DNA of 64,000 bases from Hofstenia miamia (Eukaryota > Xenacoelomorpha > Acoela), in the NCBI GenBank assembly GCA_004352715.1, contig SCFE01000074.1, positions 1,540,700-1,604,699 on the forward strand, in the 5' to 3' direction. Of the stretch, positions 33,634 through 45,300 are shown one piece after another (position 1 is the stretch's first letter; each line of letters opens with the position of its first letter). A model generated the notes under the pieces. That model had not been told where the DNA came from. It did no database searches and was given only the letters and a program-made list of their open reading frames with translations. The translations under genes and the position numbers were made by a program.

Positions 33634-34788
33634 TGTAGCATCATCCAAAAAAGGCAACTAAAAGCTGAATAACGTCGAATGATTATCAATTGAAATTAAT
33701 TGTAAAAAATTTAGTTAATGAACTTTAGTTTATTTTTGTAAAATGCAACTAAGATTTAATATTGGTCAAAATAAGAAACTTGTTAGCCGATCAAGAAATA
33801 ATTGACAAATTAAATTGAGCGAAATAACGCTTACGTAGGAACAGCCATATTGGCAGACGAATCATTTGAATTTTAAAATCAGCAGGTACTTTTTGTAGAA
33901 ATTTTATAAATAGCTTTGATTCAACCATAATTTTGATGAACAATAAATTCTTCGGAGTTTATTTAATTTTCATTTCTACTTTATCTGGTTTGATTATTTA
34001 ACTAAATGTGCAGCTAGGCAAGTTGTGTTTAGTAGTGGCTGGAATCCATCACGGGATCGATTCTAGGGTCTTTGTGCCAGTCACGAAAGTGCACCTATGT
34101 TACGGTTAGGAGTTTTTTCGATTCTTGCCTAGTCTGACTACCGATCAACACATGTAAGAAATAATCAATGCCTGAAACGACTGGATAGTCGACACTTAGG
34201 GATATTTATATATTCTTAAATGTAGGAGACTCGACTATAATTGACTCGATAAATGACCTCACATGTAATACTATTAAATGTAGGTATAGGAAACTGCAAG
34301 TTTGTTATCTGTATAATTAAGCCGATAGTTTTACGGTAATGGCTATGTTAGTTATATTATTACATGCAGTTAGTGTCAATGCCCGGTTGCTTTATTAAAT
34401 AAAAACAACAAACACTTTACAACTCTGAGTTTAAGTCAGTTACAACTTTACTTGAGTGCACACACCGAGCTAACGTAGGGCATACATAATTAATCCCAGT
34501 TGAGCTGAGATGGTGATGTGGACTCAACCATCGTTCCAGAAGAGGAGGAGCTGTGTTGTGGAGATCGGCTTCGGGCAGGAGCCCATGGAACAACCGAAGA
34601 GGAAACATCATACTGCCCAGTCACCTAAACAGTGATGGTTATTACCTGAGTACTTAATTAACGTAACTAGTTAATAAGAAAGAGAAATTTGATGGATCAA
34701 CAAATGGGTAACACCTCACCCGCAGTTTACTAAGCATCCCTTAGCAGTGATTAAACACGGCGTAACAAGCTAGGTGGAGGATGTTACA
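33634..34788 (+). mobile_element. Complete L1-family LTR
   Basis: This is the only complete, gap-free L1 LTR here: 1155 bp from TGTAGCATCATCC to GGTGGAGGATGTTACA. A TATA box (TTTATAAATAG, about 33903-33913) and a polyadenylation signal AATAAA (33942-33947) mark promoter and RNA end. The flanks (GGCG and ATCT) do not match, and a polypurine-like tract precedes it. It therefore looks like a 3' LTR whose internal region is lost, not a clean solo LTR. Confidence 0.75.
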
Positions 34789-35180
34789 ATCTTTCCTCTG
34801 GATACATTGATTTTCATTGGCTTTTTATTGCTTAATCTATACAGCTTTGCATCATATCTCCACTCCAACTTTTAATAATATCCTCATTTTGTCATTTTGT
34901 CTTCTTGGAAAGTAATATATAACATTTTATTTTGAACTTAATTTTTGAGAAATTAAATTCCTGAATATTAAGACAAAAACAAGTTTTCAGCAAATTTCTA
35001 ATATGAATTCTAGTAGTATATTGCAAACATGTAATGTATCATACTACTAATGATTTCCTTGAAATCTACTTTTGATTGAATAGCATTTACAAAAATATAT
35101 GCTATGGTCATTACAGATATTAAGTTTGACAGTATTTTTAAGTTGAAATTCATTTTTAAGATTTTCTTGGACAAAGGTAT
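34789..35180. other. AT-rich interval, nothing recognised
   Basis: No reading frame, RNA gene or repeat is recognised between the L1 LTR and the L2 LTR. Confidence 0.5.
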
Positions 35181-36710
35181 TATAGAATCACAGGGTGCTT
35201 CTAGCAGCTCAAGCAGTACTAAGGTTGCAGAAGATTACCATCACTGAGAGCATCTTGTGCTCTAACAAAACAATAGAAGATTGGTAATGCGCCAATTTCA
35301 TTGTAGAAAAGAAAAGTGATTCCAAGATGGTTAAAGTTGTGACAAATTCACATGGCATCACACTGAAGCCAAGCCTTTAGAATCCATCCTTACAAATCCA
35401 AGGTGCTAATTGTGTGTCTCAAGTTGTAATTTCTAGCTCAATACAAATAATTTATCCCCAGGTTTATCTACTCCTTCATGTGCTGGTATAGGCACTAAAA
35501 TCAATTTATATCACTCTTGTATTCTCTCTGTTTTGCTATAAGGTTCTCCTTGCTGGCATTGTAATGTTACAAGTCTGCACAAGCTTGAAAATTTCCAGAA
35601 ATGTGCCTTATGGTGGATAAGAAAAGCCAATCACTATGTAGAAAATTTGGTGTTCCTCAACATATTGCTGATCAGTTCTCAGCTTCTAGCCATGAACATG
35701 TGCCTGCTCTGGAATATTGTGAACCAGAAAACTGATCTTTGTCCTGAACAGTACCTAGATTACAATTCCTGACCACTCTCCACCTGATCTCTTTCACGTG
35801 GTCTGTTTGCAATAAGAAGAACAAGAAAGTTCCATGCTGACACCAACTTTTTCATATGAGCCCTCAAGACTGCCAACAAATTGATCAAACTAAATATAGT
35901 GGATTTCTCATGGTCAAAAGTCATTTCAAGCATTTGTTGTATTCACACCTTATGACAAGGACTGCTGACTTTGATATTAACAAGTGATGTTCTTATTTTA
36001 TCAAATGTTTTGGATCTTTTTGTTTGCATTAGCTTTTGTATTCTATTTTAGAATAAAGCCTTCTAGTAGTACTAGTAGTAGTACTCAGCTCATGTAATAA
36101 GATATTAATAAACATGTAGTTACCACACATTCATGTTTGCCAACAGCATAGTATATTCGAGGTGTGTTTCAATTTGTGCATGTTTGATTGATAGATAGAA
36201 GTTCTTTTATTTCCTATCCCTATACGTAGCCCAAAAGCAACCACAATATAGGCTCACATCTGTCAAGGAGCAAGTTATCGCCCCAGGCACAGTGGAGTTC
36301 TCCTACATTATTGCTGGATCTTATGATTTATTTATTGCAAAATCCATACCAGATCTAAAATGGTTAGTAAGATTTAATAAAAATAAAAAGCAAATGGTAT
36401 CCAGTGAGAACGAAATTTATTTGACGTTTGCTTACAATAGTATGCCCTATTTATACAAGAGTAGGTAAATATTTACCATTCTTCCCAAAAGTTAGTTTTC
36501 CCTTGCAGATTAACTGAGCAATTACATGTAATACAAAAGCTCTGAGGGGACAATCATTAAGTTAAAATGTAGGNAATAAGTTTGAAACTTAGGTTCAAAA
36601 TAATCAAAAATTGACAAAATTAACAATTAATTAAAAGAATAGCACCGAATTAATTTTAGAGTGCCCTAAGAATTAAGGTAAAACAAAAAGAGGCTCTGAG
36701 TGACTCTACA
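35181..36710 (-). mobile_element. Solo L2 LTR with nested non-LTR insertion, duplication GTAT
   Basis: Ends match L2 (TATAGAATCACAGG, with the terminal TG changed to TA, and GAGTGACTCTACA). GTAT flanks both sides (35177-35180, 36711-36714). It is longer than other solo copies because about 620 bp are inserted at 35462-36083. A single N lies at 36574. Confidence 0.75.
35462..36083 (+). mobile_element. 5'-truncated non-LTR retrotransposon tail
   Basis: This segment is absent from the related L2 LTR at 28631-29505, so it is an insertion. It ends with an AATAAA signal (near 36050) and a short AGT-type microsatellite (about 36063-36083), as 3' ends of CR1/L2-like elements often do. Short stretches read like the C-terminal end of a reverse transcriptase protein, but the frame is broken. 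Confidence 0.5.
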
Positions 36711-37113
36711 GTATTTAATTAGGAAATGCAATTTAATTGGAGTTGTTTATTCCTAAATTTTACAGTACTTTCAAATGCTTTGATTGGTTATAATATAAAG
36801 AATTTCAAGACTTAAGATTAATAATTTTCATTTGTGATGTAGGAATAACAAACTGTATGTGTGCACAGATGATATGGGCTAAGTTCCCTTTAAATCAATA
36901 ACTCAATAAAATGCATTGCATTATCAGTGTGTTGTTGTATATTCAATATGATGAATGTTGTGATCATGACTAGACTCAACAAATTAATAATCTACCTATG
37001 ATAAACTGTTTAAATGATTAAAACAAAATTCCTAAAATTTGTCCTTTGATATTAGAAAAGAGGAAGTGTTCAAATATCATTTTGATTAAACTTTTTAATG
37101 GGGGAACTAATGT
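36711..37113. other. AT-rich interval, nothing recognised
   Basis: No coding or repeat feature could be supported. Confidence 0.5.
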
Positions 37114-37512
37114 TTGGTACTTTTTATCAACATACAAAATCTTGAAACCAACATAGGGAACCTTGAGATCAACATAGCAAATCACTATGCAATATAAACA
37201 AAAAATTTAGCATGAATGAGGTATAAATATCAATTATATCAAAAGAGAAATCAAAATTTAGTTTTAGCAGTTGTTTATTGAGTTGTAATCTAGACTAAAT
37301 TATAAAATATTATACTTGATTTTGTATCAAAATCTCAGATAAATATTTTAATGTACATCTGAGAAAATTTTAAATGACCCATCTAATGTTATTAATCTTC
37401 ATACCTCATTCATGCTAAATTTTTGTACATATTGTCATAACGATTTGCTATGTCGATCTCAAGGTTCGCTATGTCAGTTTCAAGATTTCGTATGTTGATA
37501 AAATGTACCAAC
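37114..37512. repeat. Fold-back (inverted-repeat) element of about 400 bp
   Basis: The left arm (about 37114-37234) and the right arm (about 37385-37512) are inverted copies of about 120 bp with roughly 85-90% identity. Shared pieces include TTTAGCATGAATGAGGTAT and GACATAGC/AACATAGC units recurring every 25 bp or so within each arm. The centre has another short palindrome, TCTCAGA with TCTGAGA. This is the form of a non-autonomous DNA transposon of fold-back or MITE type. No coding capacity and no certain target duplication were found. Confidence 0.6.
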
Positions 37513-38650
37513 CCGAAATAACATGTTTGGTTGAAGTATCCTTTGACGAAATGTCAAGTGAACAATGTTGCTTTGTGCGAAATGTACATTAGTCGAATCA
37601 CGTTTGAACCAGCCAGCATTATAAAGTTAATTATTTTTTCGCGGGTACGAGTTTCTACTGTGTGTAATGGCATTGTAATGTGTAATGGCCTGTCCAAGTC
37701 AATAATGCATTAAGATATGCAAAATTAATCTAAAATTGTTAGTTATTTTCGTGTTTTCTAATGTGTAATTTATGTTTAAAGTTCTATAATGTTACTACAT
37801 TGAAAATTCATTTTAATCAAAATTGGTCAAAATTCTTAAAATGATTTCATTAACATTGACTTTAATTGATTTAATATTTAAACAATAAGTTATGTAATAT
37901 TTGACATCAATGCTTTGTTTTGAAATATACTGTGTTTAGATTTTATATGTGTCAATAGAATTGTCTATTATACTTAGGAAGTATGTTTGATTTTCGGTTT
38001 TTTGAGATATATAATAACCATGTCAATTCTGTTCAATATCTGTATCAGAATTGCATTTTCTGTTAAACATCTAGTTTAATGCAATCTCCCTTTTAGATTA
38101 AATCCTGTATCTAATCGAACAGAGTCTGCAATCTACAATCCCATTGACTTACTGGTTTACTGCATTTTTTGTTATTAGGTTTGTCATCCTTTTTCCATGT
38201 ATACATAAGGATCTGAAAATGTGGTTCACACGTACACTGTTACTGCTTAGTTCCTTCATTACAACTGTGAGTGTCTCAAGTATTGTCCAATTTTAACAAC
38301 AGCTTCTTCAATCTCCACTGCACTTACTAAATCATTACAATAGAATATTTATTGTGAAGCACGCCAGACCATCCGCATAGTAACTTCTGAAAGCATCATA
38401 TGACACAATGTGCCCCTAAGCTCATCAGAAATAGAAATTTGCAATAGTTTGATGCTTCCTCACTTCAATGCCTATCGCGTAGAGCTTCCATAACTTCAGG
38501 TAAGTCGAAAACTTTATTCAAGTAACTCCCCTTGACAGTCTTCAATATAATCTCGATATTCTACAAGATTGGCTCTGTTTAACTGTCTTTTTAAATTGTA
38601 ATTTAACAACTCAGACATTTTTTTAAACATACTGAGCTAATTACCTAAGC
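37513..38650. other. Interval without recognised gene
   Basis: AT-rich sequence with only short frames. I see no conserved motif, splice structure or repeat. Confidence 0.5.
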
Positions 38651-38659
38651 TGCATGTTG

Positions 38660-38760
38660 AACTTATCATTAAGGATTCTAATAAATATTTAGGCGTAATA
38701 ATAGACAAAACTTTGTGGTATTATGATGAAAATATTACATTTCATTCCTAAACATATTAC
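38660..38760 (+). pseudogene. Non-LTR reverse transcriptase relic
   Basis: The reading SNKYLGVIIDKTLWYYDEN matches the block after the RT palm in LINE-type elements (KYLGV with a following W). Only about 35 codons are recognisable. Confidence 0.4.
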
Positions 38761-38911
38761 ACTACACTTTTATAAAGAATACACAATGCCAATAATTCAG
38801 TACTTAAAATCTTGTTGCTGTCTATGTAAAAGAAGATATTCATCATCATAAACTTTAATATTCTACTTATTCAACTTAATAATTATTCATAGAAGCGAAT
38901 TTGATTACTAT

Positions 38912-39729
38912 TGTAGAATCACGGGGGTGATTCTAGCGAATTATAAGAGAATACAGTTCAAACTATTTCTATTTACAAAATGCTTTGGCCTATATATACA
39001 ATGTTATTTACAATATGTACAAATATTACAACTACCAGTCACTAACAAAAAAAGCGCGAGGTCTGGCCGATAAATAGTAACAACTACCAGCTATGCTACA
39101 CTACCGCCCCAGGCTAGACTCGACGACTTTTGGTTATGTGCCCAATGGAGGAGGATTTGGTCCAAAAGGATCCATTCGGCAGCTCTTCACTCAAACATGC
39201 AAAAACTAAGGCGTAGATTCGGCTGACTTCTATCGATTGGGTTAATCTTGTGGAGAGGCATCAGATTTAACTTTTTAAACCATGTCCATCACCAATTGTG
39301 GCCGGCAATGACTGGGAACAGTAGATTAAAAACATCTTCATTGCAGCATCATTACAAGCTCCTTGCTCAAACATGCAAAAACTAAGGCGTAGTATCGGCT
39401 GACTACTATCGATTGGGTTAATCTTGTGGAGAGGCATCAGATTTAACTTTTGAAACCATGTCCATCACCAATTGTGGCCGGCAATGACTGGGAACAGTAG
39501 ATTAAAAACATCTTCATTGCAGCATCATTACAAGCTCCTTGCTCAAACATGCAAAAACTAAGGCGTAGATTCGGCTGACTTCTATCGATTGGGTTAATCT
39601 TGCAGAGAGGCATTGGAATGTTCTGCATCACATCAGGGTCTTGTCATGGTCGCCATGTAGAATCACGGGGGTGATTCTAGCGAATAATAAGAGAATACAG
39701 TTCAAACTATTTCTATTTACAAAATGCTT
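38912..39729 (-). mobile_element. Short non-autonomous LTR element (TRIM-like), L3 family
   Basis: Sense is minus. The 3' LTR lies at 39100-38912 (189 bp) and the start of a matching 5' LTR copy at 39729-39656, cut by the N at 39730. Directly after the 5' LTR is TGGCGACCATGACAAGAC (39655-39638), nearly the same primer-binding site as element A. Between the LTRs are only 540 bp without coding capacity, mostly a 176-bp tandem repeat. A G-rich run (GGGGCGGTAG) precedes the 3' LTR as a possible polypurine tract. Terminal repeats, primer site and lack of genes fit a TRIM-type element that depends on enzymes of an A-like element. Confidence 0.7.
39190..39617. repeat. 176-bp tandem repeat, about 2.4 units
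   Basis: Units begin CTCAAACATGCAAAAACTAA at 39190, 39366 and 39542; the third is partial. The units are nearly identical (a few substitutions and one indel near GTAGATTCGG versus GTAGTATCGG), so the amplification is recent compared with neighbouring decay. It forms the interior of the L3 element. Confidence 0.85.
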
Positions 39730-39730
39730 N

Positions 39731-39972
39731 GCTTCATGCTGGTATCCCTCTCAACTCGGCGAGTCTGAGAGCTTTCCTCAGGACTCTTGCTGTACCTAAC
39801 AATGCTGCCTTCTGTGCTACTGCTCCTCCCCAATTTGGTATTCCCAACTTCTCCAAGTATCTCTTATGCTTCTTACTCACTGCTCCTAGTGCTCCTACTA
39901 CGACCGGGACTACTTCAACCTTCTTTAACTTCCACAGCCTTTCTATTTCCTCTGCCAACTCCCTGTACTTGT
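39731..39972 (-). pseudogene. Misplaced contig: copy of non-LTR RT C-terminal segment
   Basis: A 242-bp piece bounded by single Ns at 39730 and 39973, identical over its length to 40199-40440. The minus-strand reading holds VEVVPVVVGALGAVSKKHK and KAALLGTARVLRKAL, a block seen near the C terminus of some LINE-type proteins. Because it is a perfect copy cut by Ns on both sides it is likely an assembly artefact, not a second insertion. Confidence 0.6.
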
Positions 39973-39973
39973 N

Positions 39974-39998
39974 TATATATATATATATATATATATAT
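39974..39998. repeat. TA microsatellite
   Basis: About 12 TA units directly after the N at 39973. Together with the Ns it marks a hard-to-assemble junction. Confidence 0.9.
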
Positions 39999-40198
39999 CT
40001 TTGAACTACTAAGCGACAAGAATATTCAATATAATTTGAGGGCTTTAATATAAATAAATCATTCTTTCAAAACGAGAGCCTTCGCGAAACAACAAACATT
40101 TTCTATTAGACATAACACATTCTACAACGTAATTCAATTGAACTTGAATTTGTCTGGTCATGTGTCCATTCATTATTATTATTTCATTACTTCTCACA

Positions 40199-40440
40199 GC
40201 TTCATGCTGGTATCCCTCTCAACTCGGCGAGTCTGAGAGCTTTCCTCAGGACTCTTGCTGTACCTAACAATGCTGCCTTCTGTGCTACTGCTCCTCCCCA
40301 ATTTGGTATTCCCAACTTCTCCAAGTATCTCTTATGCTTCTTACTCACTGCTCCTAGTGCTCCTACTACGACCGGGACTACTTCAACCTTCTTTAACTTC
40401 CACAGCCTTTCTATTTCCTCTGCCAACTCCCTGTACTTGT
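40199..40440 (-). pseudogene. Non-LTR retrotransposon C-terminal segment
   Basis: The minus frame 40426-40202 gives 74 open codons with VVPVVVGALGAVSKKHKRYL and AALLGTARVLRKALRLAE. In LINE proteins this block lies after the RT domain. The frame has no stop, so the fragment is fairly young. Just before it (40141-40190) is a 26-base stretch nearly matching the start of the non-LTR fragment at 55026-55051, joined to an ATT-rich tail. Confidence 0.55.
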
Positions 40441-40839
40441 TTATCTTCTCTTTCTCCTTGCTTTCTACATTCCTAATACCTAATTTTCACATATATTGTA
40501 AACTAAAGTACGGGATCTTGCTGTAATATACATTAAAGTAAAGTGACATTCTTGTTTAAAAGACAAACAATTAATTTAAAAAACAATATTCAAGTATTAG
40601 AATGTATTGTTATTTTAGAAATAATATGCATGCAAATATCAAAAGCAATTTAGATCAAAATCCTTTTAAGTAGAATTATATAAATCTACAAGATCTATAT
40701 AGGTTTATTAAATACACGAATCGCACTTAAAATTTTACTTCAAAGTTGTAAGACATATCTGAATGATGTAAATAAATATATTTCATTGATTCAGTGCTTG
40801 TGGATTTTTATTTTGCTCAAAAAAATTTTTTCCTAAATA

Positions 40840-41420
40840 TCTTCTCCCAAATTCGGAGTGCGGCTTATACACGGGTAATCAATTTGGATTTCGATTTTAT
40901 CAATCACAGAAAAAAATTAATTAAGTTTAATTCAAAATTTGTTCACAGCGGAAGCTTTACTTTATTTAAGCAAAGCATTTGACAATGTTTTCTTTTCAAT
41001 GCAATAAATTTGATTGAGTTAAGTGTACCCCAAGGAACTGTACTGAAATTATTTAAAGCACATGTGTAAATTACATAGGTGTACTAATAGACAATGACTT
41101 AAAATTAGCTAATTTACTTTCTTCAAAAAGATAGAATTTGGAATCAAATATCTGTACAATTCGTGTCATGTGGGAAACCCGTTTCATGTAGAACGTATTA
41201 ATTCATTTGTGCTGAGTCAATTTAATCACTATCAAAAAAATTTAACTGGTTATTTAGAACCATGAATTATATTAAAGTCTATTACGCAATTAAGATCATC
41301 ATATAATTTCTTAACCCCGAGTTACTTTATTCAGTATCAATCTTTATGTATGATTCGTAATTTTATTTATGAGTTAAGTTCATTAAGTTTCTCAATACTT
41401 ACATTACAATCAATTAAAGG
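40840..41420 (+). pseudogene. Decayed non-LTR reverse transcriptase
   Basis: In shifting frames one reads NQFGFR, LSKAFDN and VPQGT, in the order of the RT fingers and palm blocks (QFGFR, the LSKAFD block and the VPQGS block). Later there is a hint of the C-terminal domain. No frame is open over the whole, so it is an old relic. Confidence 0.5.
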
Positions 41421-41606
41421 AATAAAACACTTGTTGGTGACAATAATCGTCAAGATGCATTTTCCTTTCTTCTATAAAATGTGAGAAAAATTATAACCAC
41501 TTCAAGAAAAATAAAACAAATTTTATTGAACAATCATAAATTATTGGGCATAGATAATAAACTCAATGCATTAACAATAAATTTGCTTTAACTCTTATTA
41601 TTATAA

Positions 41607-41797
41607 TGTAGAAACACTGGGGTGATTCTAGCGAACAAGAGAACACGGTTAAACTATTTCTCTCTTTACAGATGCTTTGGGTGTCTCATATATAATGCGT
41701 CTTTACAATATGTACAAACATGAAAACAACTAGTCATTAGTCAACACGAAAAGCGCGGGATCTGGCCGATAAATAACAACTATCGACTGATGTTACA
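41607..41797 (-). mobile_element. Solo L3 mini-LTR, duplication ATAA
   Basis: A 191-bp unit from TGTAGAAACACTGG to CTGATGTTACA (plus-strand ends), flanked by ATAA (41603-41606, 41798-41801). It matches the L3 LTR at 38912-39100 at roughly four bases in five, including the AAAGCGCGRGATCTGGCCGA-like block. Confidence 0.8.
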
Positions 41798-41831
41798 ATA
41801 ATTACTGTTGTTGCTCTATAATAATTGTTTG

Positions 41832-42126
41832 AATCTTCCATAATCATTGACCAATAAGGTATGTAGTCTGGGTGATGTGTTGACCAGTTATAAACTGCAT
41901 TTTCAGTTCATCTGCTGCTATTGCCGCACATTTGTAGATTTGTGCTCATAGGCTTGATTTTGTCTCATACCAGTACACCAGTTTTCCTAAGTAAGGTGTT
42001 GAAACAATTCCTCCTTTCGTGTACTTATGCTTCAAATGTTCTGGTGTGACAATTCTGTGCAGCATCTCCAATTGGTAGTCACCATTTACAATTTCGTTGA
42101 AGAAATGAATTTTAATCAAAGCTACT
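41832..42126 (-). pseudogene. Unrecognised minus-strand reading of about 95 codons
   Basis: One frame reads from about 42126 to 41832 with a single TGA, and its composition (balanced, few Asn/Lys runs) looks protein-like: HFFNEIVNGDYQLEML, then TPEHLKHKYTKGG and YLGKLVYWYE. I do not recognise it. It lies 200 bp upstream of the FLASH-like gene on the other strand, so it may be a transposon relic or the edge of a neighbouring gene. Confidence 0.3.
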
Positions 42127-42323
42127 CAATGTGTATGTGTATTTTGGAATAATAATACTAATGAAAAATAATGGCCACCAACATGTTGAAGTTAATGTGA
42201 ACAGACGTTATAAAAATTTAATGTTCTCAGAATTAGTAACTATTTCACATTAAATCGCATTTGTTTTGAATAGGACGTTGCCATTTTCTGCTATCTCATA
42301 TTTATTTTCAATTTTTTAGATTT

Positions 42324-42389
42324 ATGAGTGCTTGTGGCGATTCGTCTAATTATTCATCCGATGAATGTTCTTCACAAAGCTCCACAAAG
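42324..42389 (+). CDS. CASP8AP2: FLASH-like exon 1 (coding start)
   Basis: Twenty-two codons, MSACGDSSNYSSDECSSQSS then TK, ending AAAG before GTTAAAG at 42390. The phase is 0 at the end. A pyrimidine-rich acceptor TTTTTTAG lies four bases before the ATG. Confidence 0.6.
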
Positions 42390-45300
42390 GTTAAAGCACC
42401 CATCTTGTGATGGTTTTCTAATTTTAATAGAGGAATTTTCCGATTTTTATTATATTATATAGCACTGTAGCATACCTAAATACCTAGACTTTGCTATTTA
42501 TATAGTTTTTATTATGCAGTTGAATTGAGTATTTTGTTTTAGGATAGTGATGAATCAATCGATCTATATAATTGTTCGGATCCAAAAATTGAAGATGAAA
42601 TATTAATATCTAATTTTGAATCAAAGGAGGCTGATCTTGATTTGTATTCTGAATTAATTGCACACGATTCGTCTGCAAATCGCGAAGTTCTAAAGGTCAG
42701 TCTACTTTCTATTGTTCTTCAAACGTTTGTAATTAATTTCATTTTGAGCATTTCAATTAAACTTTCTTTAAGTACCCGATTCTTACATGCACTCAAATAA
42801 ACGTAATCCTGTTTTGTAAATTTTTTGCTCAACCTACTTTATATGGTGAAATAGTTTTTTTATTAAATTGACCTTATTCATTTTTCTTTAGATTTCTACT
42901 AAATGCAGTGAAATTCAAAATGATTACCAGCAGTTACAATTGGAAAATGTAAATTTGAAAGCAGAGGTAACATTATTTTTCATTTTTCAGTATTTGAAGC
43001 AAAGCATTTTGGATTTTAAATATTGAATAAATCATATTTTTACATTTTGATATTTCTAAAATAAGTGGTTGCAAACTTTGAATTTTATGAAACCATTTTT
43101 TATCAAATTGCTTCAAAACAATTAAGAATTTTGAAACAACATCAGAAATACTGGTGTTTGTATTTTGTTGACAGCTTGAAATGTTGGTAATAGAATTGGT
43201 ATTGTAGTCTTAACCTAAACAGATTATAAATGTCGTTGGATAGAAGCGAGACTATTTTAATAAAAAAGTTGCAAACAAACAGCCAACGCGAATCAGACTT
43301 TTGATCATTTATTCAATTTTTCTGAAAATCTAATCAGTAAATTTAATAAAAATAATCTTCGATCAAATGGGAACTGCGTCCGGATTTTTGTCTAAATAAA
43401 AACAGCCGGGAAGGTGAGCTCTGGTCCAGTTTCACACTGTATTACAAAGGAAGTAGTATTTTAGTTTATCTCAGCCAATTTTTGTGTTGAGATATTAAAT
43501 TCATTTATATTCTGAACTTTCCAATATTTTCGACAGAAGTCGACATGTTACTTGCCATTGCNNNNNNNNNNNNNNNNNNNNNNNNNNNNNNNNNNNNNNN
43601 NNNNNNNNNNNNNNNNNNNNNNNNNNNNNNNNNNNNNNNNNNNNNNNNNNNNNNNNNNNNNNNNNNNNNNNNNNNNNNNNNNNNNNNNNNNNNNNNNNNN
43701 NNNNNNNNNNNNNNNNNNNNNNNNNNNNNNNNNNNNNNNNNNNNNNNNNNNNNNNNNNNNNNNNNNNNNNNNNNNNNNNNNNNNNNNNNNNNNNNNNNNN
43801 NNNNNNNNNNNNNNNNNNNNNNNNNNNNNNNNNNNNNNNNNNNNNNNNNNNNNNNNNNNNNNNNNNNNNNNNNNNNNNNNNNNNNNNNNNNNNNNNNNNN
43901 NNNNNNNNNNNNNNNNNNNNNNNNNNNNNNNNNNNNNNNNNNNNNNNNNNNNNNNNNNNNNNNNNNNNNNNNNNNNNNNNNNNNNNNNNNNNNNNNNNNN
44001 NNNNNNNNNNNNNNNNNNNNNNNNNNNNNNNNNNNNNNNNNNNNNNNNNNNNNNNNNNNNNNNNNNNNNNNNNNNNNNNNNNNNNNNNNNNNNNNNNNNN
44101 NNNNNNNNNNNNNNNNNNNNNNNNNNNNNNNNNNNNNNNNNNNNNNNNNNNNNNNNNNNNNNNNNNNNNNNNNNNNNNNNNNNNNNNNNNNNNNNNNNNN
44201 NNNNNNNNNNNNNNNNNNNNNNNNNNNNNNNNNNNNNNNNNNNNNNNNNNNNNNNNNNNNNNNNNNNNNNNNNNNNNNNNNNNNNNNNNNNNNNNNNNNN
44301 NNNNNNNNNNNNNNNNNNNNNNNNNNNNNNNNNNNNNNNNNNNNNNNNNNNNNNNNNNNNNNNNNNNNNNNNNNNNNNNNNNNNNNNNNNNNNNNNNNNN
44401 NNNNNNNNNNNNNNNNNNNNNNNNNNNNNNNNNNNNNNNNNNNNNNNNNNNNNNNNNNNNNNNNNNNNNNNNNNNNNNNNNNNNNNNNNNNNNNNNNNNN
44501 NNNNNNNNNNNNNNNNNNNNNNNNNNNNNNNNNNNNNNNNNNNNNNNNNNNNNNNNNNNNNCAATACATGTATGAAATAATCAATGCCTGAAACGACTGG
44601 ATAGTCGACACTTAGGGATATATATATATATATTCTTAAATGTAGGAGACTCGACTATAATTGACTTGATAAACGACCTTACATGTAATACTATTAAATG
44701 TAGGTGTAGGAAACTGCAATCTTATTATTTGAATAATTAAGCCGATAGTTTTTACGGTAATGGCTATTCTAGTATTTTATTACATGCAGTTAGTGTCAAT
44801 GCCCGGTTGCTTTATTAAACAAAAACAACAAACACTTTACAACTTTGAGTTTAAGTCAGTTACAACTTTACTTGAGTGCACACACCGAGCTAACGTAGGG
44901 TACACATAACTAATTCCAGTTGAGCTGAGGTTGTGCTGTGGACTCAATCATTGGTTAAGAAGGAGAGGAGCTGTCTTGTGGAGATCAGCTTCGGGCAGGA
45001 GCCCATGGAAGAACTGAAGAGGAAACATCATACTGCTCTGTCACCTAAACAGTGATGGTTAATACTCAATTACTTAATTAACATAACTAGTTAATAAGAG
45101 AGAAAAGTCTGATGGTTCAACAAATGGGTAACACCTCACCCGCAGTTTACCAAGCATCCCTTAACAGTAATTAGACACGGCGTAATAAGCTAGGTGGAGG
45201 ATGTTACACTGGTATCACTTTCGTTGTCGACGATTTTTTGTTAATTCGGGCATTGTTTTCCATCATGACTTGTATTCCCAAACCTTTCCTTATCATTCTT

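Noticed and set aside
34040-34080. tRNA gene or B-box promoter in the L1 LTR (GGGATCGATTC)
   Set aside because: No A box or cloverleaf can be formed, and the sequence is part of a repeated LTR.
38912-39100. Hammerhead ribozyme in the short L3 LTR (retrozyme)
   Set aside because: The conserved CTGATGA and GAAA core was not found on either strand.
39190-39617. CRISPR-like or satellite array
   Set aside because: The units are 176 bp, directly adjoining and bounded by L3 LTRs with a primer-binding site, so they are the interior of a small LTR element.
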